64,000 nt of DNA from Diadema setosum (GCA_033980235.1 CM067062.1:9451027-9515026), one strand, 5' to 3'; positions 1-12,917 are shown, counted from the stretch's first letter. Notes: generated by a model not told the origin, from the sequence alone. A program made the numbers and translations.

Positions 1-1876
1 ACCAGTTTTTCAACAGCATACATGTATGTTTTCTTTTTTTTATGTTTCTTTTTGGAGTTTTTCATTTGTTGTTTTTTTTTAGGAGGGGACATCAGAATAT
101 GTTTCATTTAGCATGCATCAATATGTTTTCTGTCTGCAGATACAGTATTTACAGCTGTGACGTAATCATCGTCAGCGTGCTTAAAATTTGGGAGAGAGTT
201 GGAGGGGAGTAGGAGACAATGGTAGAAATGGGGGTGGTGAAACATAAAACGGATCGGAGAATAGGCTGAGTGATAGTGATCTGTGTGGGAAGTGATTTGT
301 AATGGCAGACAGATGACATATGGAAGCTATAAATATATGTACTCCTAGCAAGAGATGTAGTGAAGGTAGATGATGCTTTTGTATTAAAGCAGCGTGGAAA
401 ATGGTCATGGGGGGGGGGGGGGTAGGGGGTGACAGTGGTTGTATTGTGGGGGAAAAAAGAAACATATTCAATGCTACATAGTCATTCATATGATACATGA
501 CTAAGTGGGGAACATGGTGTGTGATCCACATGGACCGCAAGATAGATAAAGTCTGAGGAAGGATCATCAATGGAGCAATAATCACACAACAGAAATGATA
601 TGTTAAAAGGAGTCATAGAAGATGACATCCCAAAGAAGAATAGAGCTACATTATTGTGCCTATATGTTTGTGAGGGGTTGTGGTAGAGTCCAGTGTAGAG
701 CTCAGAAGACAACGGCCCATCAGGTCAATAGAGTGCATTTGTACCGCCCTCATTTGGATGAATCTTTGATTCTGATTGGTTGAAATTAGAGGTATGATAT
801 CAACAATTGCCTTCAGCCCCAAGACAAGACAAAGCTTGTAGGTTAGGGCAAACAAAGCACAAAACCAAGCTAAGAAGAAAAAGACAAAAGATGACACTAC
901 CAGAAACAGCCAAAATCACATTGTACATTGTTGCTATACTTTTTTGATAGTGGCCTATGTTACCCAGAATAGATTTGAAAGAGGAGAAAGTCAGGAGAAG
1001 ATATTAAGAGGTAAGATCATGACTCTGGGGAAAGGATAAAAATTTTAATAGAAAGTTAAAGGAAACACATTAGATTGAAGGTTGGTTAAAATATGTTGAA
1101 AGCAGAATGAAATCTGACAGGCACAGGTACAGGTATACCAGAAAACATTCGGAAGGAAATATTTGAAGTGAGAGATGCTGATAGGACAAGAGGAAAGAGT
1201 GATGGGAAAGATAATATAAATTGGAGGAAAGAAGATTTAAGGCCTGGTATCATGAGACAGAGAGGAAGGGTTCTAATGAGAAAAATGTCAACCCTAAGTC
1301 TGCAGTAATAAAACTCTGAGGAATAAATGAATCAAATTTGACAGCTAGAAAGTATGCAAATTAAGAGAAACATATGATGGAGATGAACGTGGAATGGTGA
1401 AATTGAACCCTCGCTGATAAACAAACAAACAGACAAAAAATAAACCAACAGTAGAACTCTCCATCTCTCTGTCCGTTCTGAATCAGCATTTCTTGGGACC
1501 TAGACCTGACCCATGGTCCTGTATAACGGTGTCCTTACATCCATCAAGCGTGCTGAAGGCCCTCGTCTCGGTCAAAACAGGATATTGGTCCTTTCCCTTC
1601 CCCCGTTAGGTAGTAGACCGATCAGTGGCGTCCACTCCTAGCCCCAGACTCAAGCAGGGATAGCTTGCTTCTCGTAGTACTCAGGGATAGGGGGTAGTCC
1701 TGTCAAAAGTAAGATTACTGAACTATAAATAATGCAGGTGTATCATCCCCCCCCCCACCCCACCCCAATATCCAAGACATTGATTTGTAGCCATGTGTTT
1801 TCTTTGAATCTTTTTTTTCTGCCTTGCTGATAAATTGTGATATCCAGAATTACATACTACAGCTTGTATATTCAAC

Positions 1877-1952
1877 ATGGCTTGTATTTTGGTATCCAGA
1901 ATTGTTCAGTATGGCTTGTATATTGGTATCCAGGATTATTCAGAATGGCTTT
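1877..1952. repeat. 34-bp tandem repeat, 2-3 units
   Basis: The unit ATGGCTTGTATWTTGGTATC plus CAGAATTGTTCAGT recurs with few changes; a partial third copy lies to the left. Confidence 0.6.
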
Positions 1953-2477
1953 AGTAGAACATGAGATTATACAAGCTGTTTTCTCATCGCGTACATCAAC
2001 TGGAAAGATCTAAAGTCTATGGAAATTTAGGATCTTGTAGAGGATGGTTCAACTTTTTTTTTGTTACCAGCATCCATGTACACTACCTTGATATCTACCC
2101 CTGAAAATGAATTATACAAACAAACAAAATGTGTTTTTAGATGAAAGACAATTGATATTTTGTCAATTTTTTATATTAACTGGAAAGTTGTGAATGCATA
2201 AGTGGCTAGAAGTAACACACAGATTGTTTTAGCCAGTATTAAGCAAGTATGAAAGTATGTTTATAAATCAAGTTTATTCCTCGTGTTTATATTTAGCATA
2301 CAGTGTTGATTTAACGGCAGTGAAACTTAATTGATATGGTGCTTATGATTTTTGTAACCCTGAAGCATATCATGCTAGCACAGTTTTAAGAATGAAGTGG
2401 TAGCGGCATAAATTGCAAGAAGGGAGAGTGTTCAATGCACAAGAAACTGCTCCGTGTACTTCCTTGATTTGTTTAGA

Positions 2478-2695
2478 TAGCAGGAGATAGGATGATTGCT
2501 GTATAGTCTTTATGTGATTTTGAGGCCCATTGAATATCTTTTCTTTTCTCTCACAGGAGAGAAAGGTTAATGATGTACGAGAAAGTGTTCTTTACAGTGT
2601 TCGTGATTTATGGAGATTGCCGGAGATAAGGATTGCTGTTTTTAATTTTCACATGCTTTTAAGGTCTATTCAATATCTGTTCATTTCATTGCATT
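2478..2695. repeat. Diverged tandem duplication of about 140 bp
   Basis: Segments starting GGAGATAGGATGATTGCTGT and GGAGATAAGGATTGCTGTTT each continue to a related ATTGAATATCTTTT / ATTCAATATCTGTT block in the same order. Confidence 0.45.
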
Positions 2696-2850
2696 CCATG
2701 TCATCTATCTCCAAGTTCACTTCACTCCATTCTATCCCTTCTCATTTTATTTCATTCCTTTTGATTTAATCTTATTTAATTTCATTCCATTAATTTCATT
2801 CCATTTAATTTTTCCTTCTTTAATGTCACCATCCCTCCATTCTTTTCCAT
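2685..2850. repeat. Degenerate TTCATTCCAT-type low-complexity tract
   Basis: Many imperfect copies of ATTCC and TTCATT follow one another with no coding signal. Confidence 0.6.
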
Positions 2851-3449
2851 TTTATTGCAATCTAGGTTTGTTTTTTGTTTTTTCAATTCATAACATTTTG
2901 CATTATCTATGCTATTTCCACTTCCAAACACCTGCAATACAGACAGTCTTACAGATTGCTCTTGTGCGCACCAATTGAAGTTTTAATATGATTTGTCAGA
3001 TAGTGGTGTTGAGGGAGAAAGGGGGGTGGGAAGGGGTCAGTAGGGGGATGATAGGAGGGGAGAGTACTGCCCCTTTTTCCCTCTTCTCTGCAACCAATTT
3101 TACCCACATCCTAATCAAAACATCCCATGGAAGGAACAGGGCAGGATTTCAGATAAAGTGGGATGGTCAGATCAGATTGTTTTAATACTGCTCTGGTCAG
3201 CTTGGTCAGCAACAAATCAGTTAAAGAAAGAAAAAAAAATGACCAGCACTCATTCGCAGCATTTTATGAATAGGAGTCTGCCTATGCACCTACATTGGGT
3301 TTTGATTGCCAAACTAGCTCAACTCCACCACCTGTAAACCTGAGTTCTTATCCAGCTAAATGCAGGAAGTTGATGCTTGGTGTACTATAAAGCCAGAAAC
3401 CCTTCGTGGTATGAACCATTTGCAAATTTTAGCCGACGGCCATTTTTAC

Positions 3450-3937
3450 CTCCACCAAGGGAGGAGGTTATGTTTTTGTTACTGTTGGTTTGTGTGTTTG
3501 TGTGTTCATTAGTTTGTCCGTGTGCAAGATAAATCACAAAGTTATGAAACTTGCATGAAAGGTTGAGAATGACACAAGTAACAAACGATTAACTTTTGGT
3601 GGTGATCCGAGAATTTTGGGGGAATTTATGAAGGATTTTTGATATTTTGGCAAGTAGGGTCAATGAACTTGGGAGTTCAGGCTGCGCGTATTTGAGGTTT
3701 GCATGCGCGCACTAGAGTGCGTGCTGTAGTTTCTGCTAGGACAAGGCGCGCCGTGCAGCTGAGGGTTTATGACGTAACAAAGGCTTCTATTGGGAAATTG
3801 GGCGACTTTCAGCACACGATGCTATAAGTACGTATGGGTGGAAATCACTGATATCTCTATGGAAAAACAAGATCAGTGGTGGAAATGAGCTGCATGCTTG
3901 GCGGAGGTCTGCGCTCTCAGAGTGCTTTTCTAGTTGT
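3450..3937. repeat. Interspersed repeat with CCTCCACCAAGGGAGG start and GGCGGAGGTCTGCGCTCTC end
   Basis: The left part (GGAGGTTATGTTTTTG, then a run of TTTGTGTGTT, then AAAGTTATGAAACTTGC) and the right end (CTTGGCGGAGGTCTGCGCTC, TTTTCTAGTT) match a repeat I have seen commonly in marine animal genomes. The family name is not known to me, and the coding capacity appears lost. Confidence 0.6.
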
Positions 3938-4545
3938 GGAATGAAACTTTCACAAATTGCCACTAGCATTCAATGCATTGAGTAGGAAAAAAAGCTTCCG
4001 CTTGCATTTCACTTTTGTGAGTCTTGTGAGTCTTGGCTCCTCGCAAAATTTGTAAAAGTTTGATGCTCATGAAAATTTGTTGTTTTACAGTATCCAATTT
4101 ATGGGTTGACATTGTAGCTGTATCTTGGAGGCAGCAGGTAAAGACTTAATTCATGCTTATTTGAAATGACCTCCTGTGTAGTGAATCTGCATCAGATGAC
4201 AGTTCAAGTGCCCTGTATGCCAAAAACGACAAAAAAACAAACCAATCTAAACAAGATAAATATCCTATCCTCTTTTTCTCAAACTGATGTCGTTATCTTT
4301 GAAGTACTGTATCACACAATGACATATCACAATGACATTGATACACTTGTTGGATAAAAGTAAGGCTGTTAAAGAGCATACATGAATAGTCCACAGTCAA
4401 TACAGGTTGTACTGTAAAAGACATCTGAATAATGTGTGCAGCACTTTGGAAATGGCAGCTTGCACTGTACTTTCTGTCATTAAGTGTTTGAGTTAGATGC
4501 CAAAGGGAAAAAAAAAATGTTTCTTGTAATTTAACCATTTTTTTT

Positions 4546-4640
4546 TTTGCTTGATGTTCAGTATCTTTCTGCGAAATGAGGTATGAGCAAATTTGCCAAA
4601 GGTTAATCCTCTGACGTGTGCACCCTGCACGAAAGAGTTT
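4546..4640. repeat. Interspersed repeat, copy 1 of a pair
   Basis: GCTTGATGTTCAGTATCTTT and ATGAGCAAATTTGCCA followed by CCCTGCACGAAAGAG are repeated, diverged, at 11687-11790. Family unknown. Confidence 0.6.
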
Positions 4641-5150
4641 TTCTGAAAATGTCCCAGGCACCGTAGAATCCCGCATTTTGTGAGTGGCAGGTAAACCACA
4701 ACGTTGGTCATGATCACGTAGTATGAAGGCATGGTCACTGTGTCATCCTTACTACCATGACTCAATGTGGGCTGATCTGTATCCCGATTACTGGTTTTAT
4801 AAAAAATAAAAAAATAAAAAATAAATGAAAAAAAAATTTAAAAAACAGATAAAAAGGATTTTTTTTTTAAATGTAATTTTTGGACATAGACCAAAATTGG
4901 TATTAGAAATTAACTGGAAGGGGTTTACCCATTTTTGTTTTCCTGTGCACGCCCATCCAAGTTCAGAATCATATCAATTAACACCAAAACGCCAAGTGCT
5001 GCCAGATTTGCTTTGTAACCTTGGATCAAATTATCTGCGCCCACCTAACCTCTGATGCAGTGATGAGAAACTTTTTGTTTGCTTGCTTCTTTCTCAGAGT
5101 ACTTTTGTTTCGTTATCTTAACTCTTCTTCAGCTAATCACACTCTTCGAT

Positions 5151-5557
5151 TTAAAGGGATGGTATAGTATTGGTGGAGATAGGGATTGGGCTCTTAACTT
5201 TTATTAGAACATCTGCATCAATTTAAGTACATTGCCAAGAAACCACTGAGGAAGTTATACGGAGCATACCATTCCAAGAGGAATGCAAGGTTTATGAGAT
5301 GAAAATCGGTTTTTGAATGGCTGAGACATCCAAAAACAAAGTAGAACAAAGTGATCGTAATAAAAGGTGGGTCCCACCTTTTTAGGATTACTCTACTTTG
5401 GATATCTCAGCCATTTCAAAACCAATTTTCATCAAATAAACATTGAATCCCTCTTGGAATTCATGTTCTTTAATATTTCATAAAAGATTTCTCATCTCAC
5501 CAAAATATGTCAGAAATCTGAAGTTTGGTCTCAACCAAATCTATATGATCCCTTTAA
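5151..5557. mobile_element. Fold-back MITE family B, copy 1
   Basis: Flanked by TTAA on both sides (5151-5154, 5554-5557), with inner ends AGGGATGGTATAG and ATGATCCCT. The two halves are long imperfect inverted repeats meeting near 5375 (GGTGGGTCCCACC). TTAA target duplication suggests piggyBac-type mobilisation; there is no coding capacity. Confidence 0.8.
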
Positions 5558-6695
5558 TAGAATTTTGACAGAAATGATGTTTGATGTTTGTGATCCAGCT
5601 ACTCAGCTGCAGACCTTCCCTCAACCTTGTGTAAGAGCCAAACCAGTGAGATCCCCTAAGGGATGTAAAGCTCTCTAACCACTTCCAAGATGAGAACCTC
5701 AGAAGCCTTTGTTAACTCTGTGTGTGCCACAATTGCTTTCCAGAAGCTCATATGTATTGCAATAATCTTGGAATGATATAGCATACAGGAAGTTTGCACC
5801 ATGGCACTTAGAGTTAATTTGACCTTTTTGACCAAGACATGTCCATGCCGGACTGTAAATGTGTAATTACCACAGATGACAGATACAGTGGAGCTCAAAA
5901 AAGTGGAATTTACAAATGGGAACATCCTTACATAGAAATAACATAATATGATAATACTATTTGTTTTGAAGCTCCACCTAAGATACCACTTCCAAATAAT
6001 TACATGTTGATGCTCTAAAGCAATTTGAAATGAAATAAAAAAATCAAACACACAAGCGAGCGACGCGTTCCCACTATTTTCTTGATTTTGTACAATTGTA
6101 TGTATTATCCTCATTGAAATTCTAAGCAGACATATTCTCATTCAGGAACTTTCCACCTTTTATTTTACTAGCTGTGAAAATTCAAATGATATCATTGTCC
6201 AGTATGTCATATTGATGTAAGAGTTGTGAAAAACTAAATTGTGAGACATCCAGAATTTTGCTGTTACGTACTCCCCCCCCCCCCCCCCCAAGTACTGTTC
6301 AGCTAGGTGCTTTATAGTGTATCCCATTTGATGCCCCAAGATACTTTACTCTTTAAGACCACAAGTTCTCCCCTAAGACATTTCTTGAGAAGTGATATGA
6401 GGGGGGAAGACCTTGCTCCACAGCGACAAGCAAGAAACAAAGAGATGGTGGATGATAGTCCCACGCATTGTAGTTGGTGTCTTGGCACAGTTTAGTCACT
6501 CAGTGACTCACCCCAACGCAGTACCGGGTTTTCGCCCTCATTGACGTCAAGGGGAGACCACAAGTGGTAGAGGGAGTCCCACTTGCACTTCGAGAGGCTG
6601 ACGATTAATCAAATCAATTACTAGAACCACATGTCGGGGGCGGTGCTACCCTGGCTGGCAAACTTGTTGCGTAAGAATGTCAAGGGTTCTGGTGT

Positions 6696-6788
6696 TTAAC
6701 CCGTTGGAGACTAATCCCGAGTATACTTGGGCAGGTGTCTATGGGAAATGCGTGTTGTAGCAAAATCAGCCCGTCCTCAGTGGGTTAA
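6696..6788 (+). mobile_element. Short TTAA MITE family C, copy 1
   Basis: TTAA, CCCGTTGGAGACTAATCCCG ... GCCCGTCCTCAGTGGG, TTAA. Family consensus: imperfect TIR CCCGTTGAGGACG, an internal GAGTATACTCGGGCAGGTGT palindrome and ATGGGAAATGYGTGTTGTAG. Confidence 0.85.
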
Positions 6789-7892
6789 TATCATCCGAGT
6801 GCAAAAGACAAGGGCAGATTGGCTGTTAGTTAAAGGGGACAGTTTGGAGAAGGAAAAAAAAATAGAAGGATTACATGTATATAAACTAATCCAGTTGGGC
6901 ATGTGGGCAGGCTGTTTTGAAGACAATGCGCATGGAAGTGCCAAATTGGAAAAGTGCAGAACTGTAATCAACCAACGTGCCTAGCCCATATTTAGTCACA
7001 GTGCTTGCTGCAGAGGTATTGTTCCCTCCAAACCTGTTGTTTCTGCTGTGTAATGATGATGTGAGTGATCAAAGCTTGGCGTCAATGAGAGGAAAGTAAA
7101 GCCGATCTACAGAAACCTTTGTGTGCCCCTTCTGCAGCGAAATTATTGGATACTTCTGTTTTCGTCACCCACATGCATGACAGTAATTATGTGAAAGTCA
7201 AGACAGCAGTGCATTTTGTTGTTATGGAAATCATTTTTTTTTTCATAAAAAAAAAATGAAACAGAAAAAAAGCTCATTGAGATCGTACAGACAGTTATAT
7301 TGGCATGTATTCACCATGCTAAACTTTGTCCTTTAAACTTCAAATTGTATTTAGTACCACAAAAATATGGTATGTCTTGAGAAAGAAAAAAAAAATGCCA
7401 CATAGAAATTTAAATGAATGTCAGAGAAGAGTGGGTACACCTGAAATGGCTGATTCAAGAATTTTCGATGAGGCAGTGAAACCAGTCTCTTCAATATTCA
7501 GGCTTACATCACAGTGGTTCGCTGGTGATATAAGTGTTTGTCACCATCTTCTATCTCACATCCTTGACACTGTGACAAGAGAGTGAAAACTTATTATTTG
7601 TATGAGAAATGAGCATACTATACTGTGTTAAAATCTCTAGGGATTTACCGTGTTTCAGAGGCAGCAATTTAACACAGTGCTATAAGACCAGAAAGTTCTT
7701 GTAGCTACACCACCAATAATGTGTAATGTACAATGTATGTGCTTTGAATGCCAGGTGCAATTCACAAAAATTTCATGCCAGGAAAAAGGCTACCAGCTCC
7801 TATTCTTGAAAATTTTATGCCACACAAATTTCTTGCTTTGCGGTATTCTACTGCCGATTTTTCCAGGAATTTCAACCATGTCTGGCTTACTT

Positions 7893-8470
7893 TTAAAGGA
7901 CAAGTTCACCTTCATAGACATAAGGATTGAGAGAATGCAACAATATTAGTAGAACACATCAGTGAAAGTTTGAGGAAAATTGGACAATCGATGCAAAAGT
8001 TATGAATCTTTAAAATTTTTGTGTTGGAACCGCTGGATGAGGAGACTACTACAGCTTGTGAGTCATATGCGTACAACAGTATAAAGAAAATGTAAAGAAA
8101 ATTCAACATATTTTCACTTTTTTTCGCATAATAAAAAGAGCACTTGACTTGCCTCTTTCTAAAGGCAGGGGGAATAATATTACCCATAACATTTGTCGGT
8201 AACGAGTCGAGGGAACGTGTACTTTTTTCAAAAGATGAAATTTTGTGAAATTCTCTTTATATTTTCCTTATATTGTTGTACGCATGTGACATCTAAGTTA
8301 TTCACACACTGCAGTAGTCTTCTCATCCAGCGGTTTCTGCACAAAAACTTCAAAAATTCATAACTTTTGAACGGATTGTCCGATTTTCCTCAAACTTTCA
8401 ATGATGTGTTCTACTAATATTGCTACATTCTCTCAGTCCTTATGTTTATGAAGGTGAACTTGTCCTTTAA
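7893..8470. mobile_element. Fold-back MITE family A, intact copy
   Basis: TTAA at both ends (7893-7896, 8467-8470), termini AGGACAAGTTCACCTTCAT and ATGAAGGTGAACTTGTCCT. Arms of about 200 bp are imperfect inverted repeats with a central spacer of about 160 bp. The core GATGTGTTCTACTAATATTG identifies the family. Confidence 0.85.
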
Positions 8471-9140
8471 AGTGGTGCATTTAATCTGATATGCCATGCT
8501 TCTTAACAGAACACTGCAAGCATTTCACACGTCGTCAGTTGTTGAGCAGCTGGCAAATTACAGACCTCGTGTGCATTTGTGTTTTTCTTCAATGGATATA
8601 TAAACTGCTTTTCACGCTCCTCCCTTTATGGGCAGTGCTTGATTTTATCTCGTGCAGTTGGTCAAATTATCTGGAAAGTGACGCAGAACACAGGAGGCAT
8701 CCATTGTTGGAGGAACCTTGAAAAACAGTTTGTATCACAGCAATTTTGAGGGAATTTCGCCCTGGCGAGTATGCATCACATGGGTTTAGAAGAGGCATGG
8801 GGGGGGGCGGGAGGGGGAGAAGAGAGGGAGAGAGTGAAATTTGCGAGGCCTTGCAGTGCTCCCCGCCCCTTACGTCCTTAGCGTGAGTTAACGACACGTA
8901 TTGGTGTGTGTCACATAGCGTTTGCTCCGGACTCATTGTCTTTTGGAGCATCGTGAGGCACCTGACACTCCCAAACCTTGTTCCACTGGATGCCCCCATC
9001 TGTGACAGCCACCTGCTGGCAGAGATTGCATCAAAACTTTTCAGAGCAGTGGAAACAAAAAGACACTTGTTGCTTCAAATCCTGTGTATAATGGCCACCT
9101 CTTTATTGCAGCCAGCTGGTCGATATTTTAAGAGATCACA

Positions 9141-9389
9141 TGAAGAGTTTGTTCGCAAAAACTGATAAGTCCATATTTGCCAAATGGAGATATTTGCGAT
9201 TAAAGGTCAAGAAAAGTAAAGAGAATAATAAGAAAAATTTTGCTTCTTTTGACCATAACTTCAAAAATGTACCTTAATATGCAGTGACCAATATATCATT
9301 TAAAAGGTATTATTTTGTACTTTATGGCAGAGACCGTACTTCAAAATCTTCAAAAATGGACTTATCGGTTTTTGCGAACAAACTCTTCA
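9141..9389. mobile_element. MITE with roughly 32-bp terminal inverted repeats
   Basis: TGAAGAGTTTGTTCGCAAAA and CTGATAAGTCCA at 9141-9172 pair with TGGACTTATCGG and TTTTTGCGAACAAACTCTTC at 9357-9389, almost perfectly. The interior is AT-rich without a reading frame. This is a separate family from A, B and C. Confidence 0.75.
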
Positions 9390-9784
9390 TATCTTTGCAC
9401 TGTGAAGTGAACACCATCAGTCAACCTTTCCCCATCTTCAAAAACTTTTATGTATTTCATATGACCAACGAGAGAGGGAAAAAAAAGGGAAAATTTATAT
9501 ATGAATGATGGAATGAAATGTAAGAAAAAAGTACGGCTCATTCATTGGCAAGTGTTACATCATCAAGTGGTTTAATGTTTACTCTCTGATTACAGGCTGT
9601 GTGCAAAATGCAGGTTGCGAATAAAAATTGTTTCTAGCATGCGAATATTTGGATATGCAAATTGCTCTCAACCTTTGAATAGTGGCCACCTGTCTGAAGT
9701 ATTCACTTCAGACCTAGTCACCATCTCCCCTATTTTATGCTCTTGTGGTCAATGAGGTCTTCCCTGATGTGGATGCTTGGCTTA

Positions 9785-9875
9785 TTACCCGTTGAGGACG
9801 GACTGATTTTGCTACAACACACATTTCCCATATACCCCTGCCCGAGTATACTCGGGGCTCATCCTCAACGGGTTA
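9785..9875 (-). mobile_element. Short MITE family C, copy 2
   Basis: Reverse orientation: ACCCGTTGAGGACGG ... CCCGAGTATACTCGGGGC ... CAACGGGT. The flanking TTAA is reduced to TTA on each side. Confidence 0.8.
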
Positions 9876-10127
9876 GATATCACAATCATTAAATGGTTCT
9901 AAAGGGAGCATACATGCAACTTATTTACCATAGGCAGTTTTTTCTGCGTATATACTGTGAAGCAGTGCTATGCTTTGCTGAAATCAAAGAAGTCAATATT
10001 GCTTGTACACTTATGTATCTCTTTGTATGTGACTGTGTATACATGCCGTGTATGTTCACAATGGCAGAAGACACAGGCAGATTATAGGTTATAGATGAGT
10101 TCGTAGAGAGATGAATGGAAAGATAAA

Positions 10128-10238
10128 TGAAGAGATAGATTGATAAATAAATAAATAAATAGGTAAATGGAGACTGAGATAGATTGATAGATAGGTAGAT
10201 AGATATAGGAAAAAAAGAGTGATCCATAGAAAGATACA

Positions 10239-10291
<53 letters not shown>

Positions 10292-10385
10292 TAGATAGAT
10301 AGAGATATATATATACACAGATAAAAAGAGAAACAGAGAAGGCGAGTCAGGCATCCAAGACAGACAGACAGACAGACAGACAGAT
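10128..10385. repeat. Compound microsatellite (AAAT)n, (GATA)n, (AT)n, (CAGA)n
   Basis: ATAAATAAAT at 10144, GATAGATAGG-type stretches, a long AT run at about 10240-10288, GATA again, and CAGACAGACA at 10360-10383. The apparent proteins rich in Tyr-Ile-Ser-Leu on the reverse strand come only from this repeat. Confidence 0.95.
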
Positions 10386-11449
10386 TTCCACAGAACAAAT
10401 GATGTACCTTAATCTCTAACATGCTTTCTTTGTTTTTTAATATTCCCCTCTCCCTTTCTCACGTATGTGCGCATTGTAGTCTGGCCGTATCTCGAGGTGA
10501 CAAAAACTGTCCACTCGAGCCGTCGGCGCTCGGCGAAAATTAATTACTTCCCGTTCTCCTTACTGCCCCCACCCCCCCCCCCCCCCCCCCACCACCATCA
10601 GTAGCCCTTCCTATCCAGTCAGTATGTAAACATCCCTTTTCAGCCCCCTCTACCTACTATTTTTTTCTTCTGTCCCTTTTTTTTTTGTACCCCTTCACCA
10701 GAGTTGTAAACCTCCCCCCTATTAAAAACTCTTCGTGCCGATGGCAGACTGTCAAAGTCTGCGGAGGGTCCCTGAGACGTAGCGGTGACACTTGCGATAG
10801 ACGTCAGCGTGAGAGAGTCGTTGGTGAGAGTGTGCAACGAGCGATCGAAAACTCTCTTTGTGTCAGCCGTTATCTTTGGTTTCCGTCGTACAAATTCCAT
10901 GTGGATTCTGCTCAGATTTTCTCTCCTACAAATGTGTTGTTGATTGATTCCGTTCGTCAGATTTGCAGAGGATAAGCAAAAGTGTGAAGTGAATGTCATT
11001 GATTGTAAATTCGTCACAATGCTGGCCCGGGCACTTTTAAAACACATCTTTCATCAGAAGGTAGTGTGCATGTTACAGTCGGGTTTCAGAGAGATACAGT
11101 ATCTGCATCAGTTGTGAGTTTATACAATGTTTGTTGTAGGTATGGCAATGACTAAAATCACAGTGTTTGATTTTTGCTTCAACACTGAAATTAATTATGC
11201 ATTAAAGAGTAAAACAAAACTTCAGCCTAATAATGCCCTGTGTCTTTAAGATTGCATTTTTCTGAAATATGGATGTGGTTTACTTTGATTTTTGGTTCAA
11301 GGCTTTTATTCCAGTAACTCAATAGTCCACTATGTGTAAAATGTCACTGTCAAAAGTCCTGTCAAAAGTCTGCAAAGTGTTCTCCATACAATATGTTAGG
11401 ATGCAGACTCATACTGTCTCAGTTTTAATATTGCTTGTGAGAAGTAGTG

Positions 11450-11640
11450 GATGTCTTCAGAGTTTTGCCTCATGAGGAGCTATCATGGCTCAGGGAAAAA
11501 GATCACGGACCAGTAATCATGAGGTCCCTGGTTCAAGTCCCCCTGTCCGTAGCAGTTGTGCCCAAAGGCAAAGTATCTTCGTCTCCTGGTCGTCCAGTGA
11601 GAAGAATCCTTGAAGCTCACAGTGCCGTGGTTGCTTGTTT
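11450..11640 (+). repeat. tRNA-derived SINE-like remnant
   Basis: An A-box-like ATCATGGCTCAGGGAAAAAG is followed by a B-box-like GGTTCAAGTCC at 11531-11541, then GTGCCCAAAGGCAAAGTATC, a typical post-tRNA SINE segment. It is too degenerate to be a working tRNA. Confidence 0.5.
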
Positions 11641-11686
11641 AACAAGATGAAGCATCCATTCTTTCCTTGGTAGCAAGACTGTCATT

Positions 11687-11790
11687 TTATGCTTGATGTT
11701 CAAAGTATTTCTGTGAAATGCGGCATGAGCAAATTTGCCATTTCCAGATTAAATCTGTAATGTGTTTGCCCTGCCCAAAAGAGGACCTTA
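11687..11790. repeat. Interspersed repeat, copy 2 of a pair
   Basis: Diverged copy of 4546-4640 in the same orientation: TGCTTGATGTTC, CATGAGCAAATTTGCCA, CCCTGCCCAAAAGAG in order. It directly follows the SINE-like remnant at 11450-11640 and may be part of the same composite element. Confidence 0.6.
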
Positions 11791-12764
11791 GCAGCAACAT
11801 TAAACAAGTCTTAAATCACTTCAATTCATCATTAAATTCATAGGTACTTAGCACAGGAATATTGACATTATTCCCCTTTTCTTTCTTCAGTTTGGTATTC
11901 ATTTCATTTTATAGCATGTTATATAGTATCATGATATTAGTTTATGGTATGATATTAGACAATAACATAAAGATGGAGTTGTTTTATTTTTTCTAAGTCC
12001 TATCACCTACTACGAATCCAGCTTATACATAGTGGGCAAGATATTTTTTTGCTCTGTGTCAACAGTCAGGTGTCATGTGTTTGCAATGACATTAATATGT
12101 TAAACTACGGTTGAGATTGATGCATTTATGTTATGATTTATGTTGTTATGATCTTGTCATTCATTTGGCAGGCTTTCCTTGATCAGGAGTATTGATTCTT
12201 TTTATTTTTGTAGTTGATGTTATTTTGTCATCATTCTTTAATGGGGGTAATCTGCCTCCTTCAGTTGCCACTATTCCCTCTGATTCATAAATTGCATCAA
12301 CTTCATAAGTTCTGATGTAATGTGTATTGTACCCAATGGCTGTTTTAGCAAAGGTTTAAAAGTGTTTTTAGAGAGCTGTTCCATATTTGTTGTCAAAGTT
12401 TCATTTTTTGAAAATGGATACAGATTCCCACACTTGAGGTGTTGGTCACAGAGAATCAGCCATAAGTTTACCTGCAAAAAAACTACCTAGACCCATGCAT
12501 ACTCCAAGACTATACTAACACAGCTGTGAATACGTGGAACAATGGACTTGAGATAAATTTTCATTATGATATTTTGGTTATTTAATCTGCTCAGTTTCAG
12601 TCTTGTCTGCAGGTAGTTGAAACTTTACCATCATATTTCTTGAGTGATACCTCCTGTCAAACATTTTGCCCTTGATATCCCATTCTGATTTTCGTTGTTT
12701 TATTTTTTCTTATGTGTGCCTTAAAGAGTCTGCATGGAATTTTATTTTTACGTCATTTCCTCAG

Positions 12765-12917
12765 ACTGGCGGCTCATCAGAACTGTGTGATGGCTCGGTG
12801 TCGCTGGATGAGTACCTTGAGATGAAGCAGAAGCTGTCCAATGCGGAGGGTCGCGTCCAGCACCTCCTCAACATGAACAAACGTCTGAATCAGGATGTCG
12901 CCATGCTACAGTCTATG
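12765..12917 (+). CDS. GIT: GIT exon A: coiled-coil start
   Basis: 51 codons, phase 0 at both ends, flanked by TTTCCTCAG and GTGAGT. It begins TGGSSELCDG and runs into a heptad-rich helix (EYLEMKQKLSNAEGRVQHLL). This is the most upstream GIT exon I could recognise in the window. Confidence 0.93.

Larger units (their letters stand above)
1..12764. other. Upstream/intronic DNA of GIT, no supported exon
   Basis: No exon of the ArfGAP, ankyrin or Spa2-homology parts of GIT could be recognised here. The stretch 1-1740 shows only short unconvincing reading frames and homopolymer tracts (G run at 410-423). The rest contains the repeats listed separately. A CpG-richer patch at 10490-10980 has open frames on both strands but no recognisable protein; it might be an unrecognised promoter or first exon. 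Confidence 0.5.

Noticed and set aside
646..897. Overlapping - strand frames as a retroelement protein
   Set aside because: No reverse transcriptase, integrase or zinc-knuckle motif is visible in any frame of 1-900.
2530..2600. Possible 9-bp microexon between CTCTCACAG and GTTAATG
   Set aside because: Adjacent sequence is part of a diverged tandem duplication, and no GIT peptide fits.
5656..6141. 161-codon open frame on the - strand
   Set aside because: No recognisable domain, no splice or promoter context, hydrophobic AT-driven composition; lies in presumed intron.
8908..9165. Frame including LDAPICDSHLLAEIASKLF as a candidate upstream GIT exon
   Set aside because: Does not match any GIT segment I know, and its 3' part runs into a MITE terminal repeat.
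9925..10422. 165-codon frame rich in Tyr, Ile, Ser, Leu
   Set aside because: Translation of AT/GATA/CAGA microsatellites. The same applies to frames at 15867-16132, 45063-45380 and 45488-45736.
11500..11560. tRNA gene
   Set aside because: B-box present but no cloverleaf can be formed; better read as a SINE remnant.
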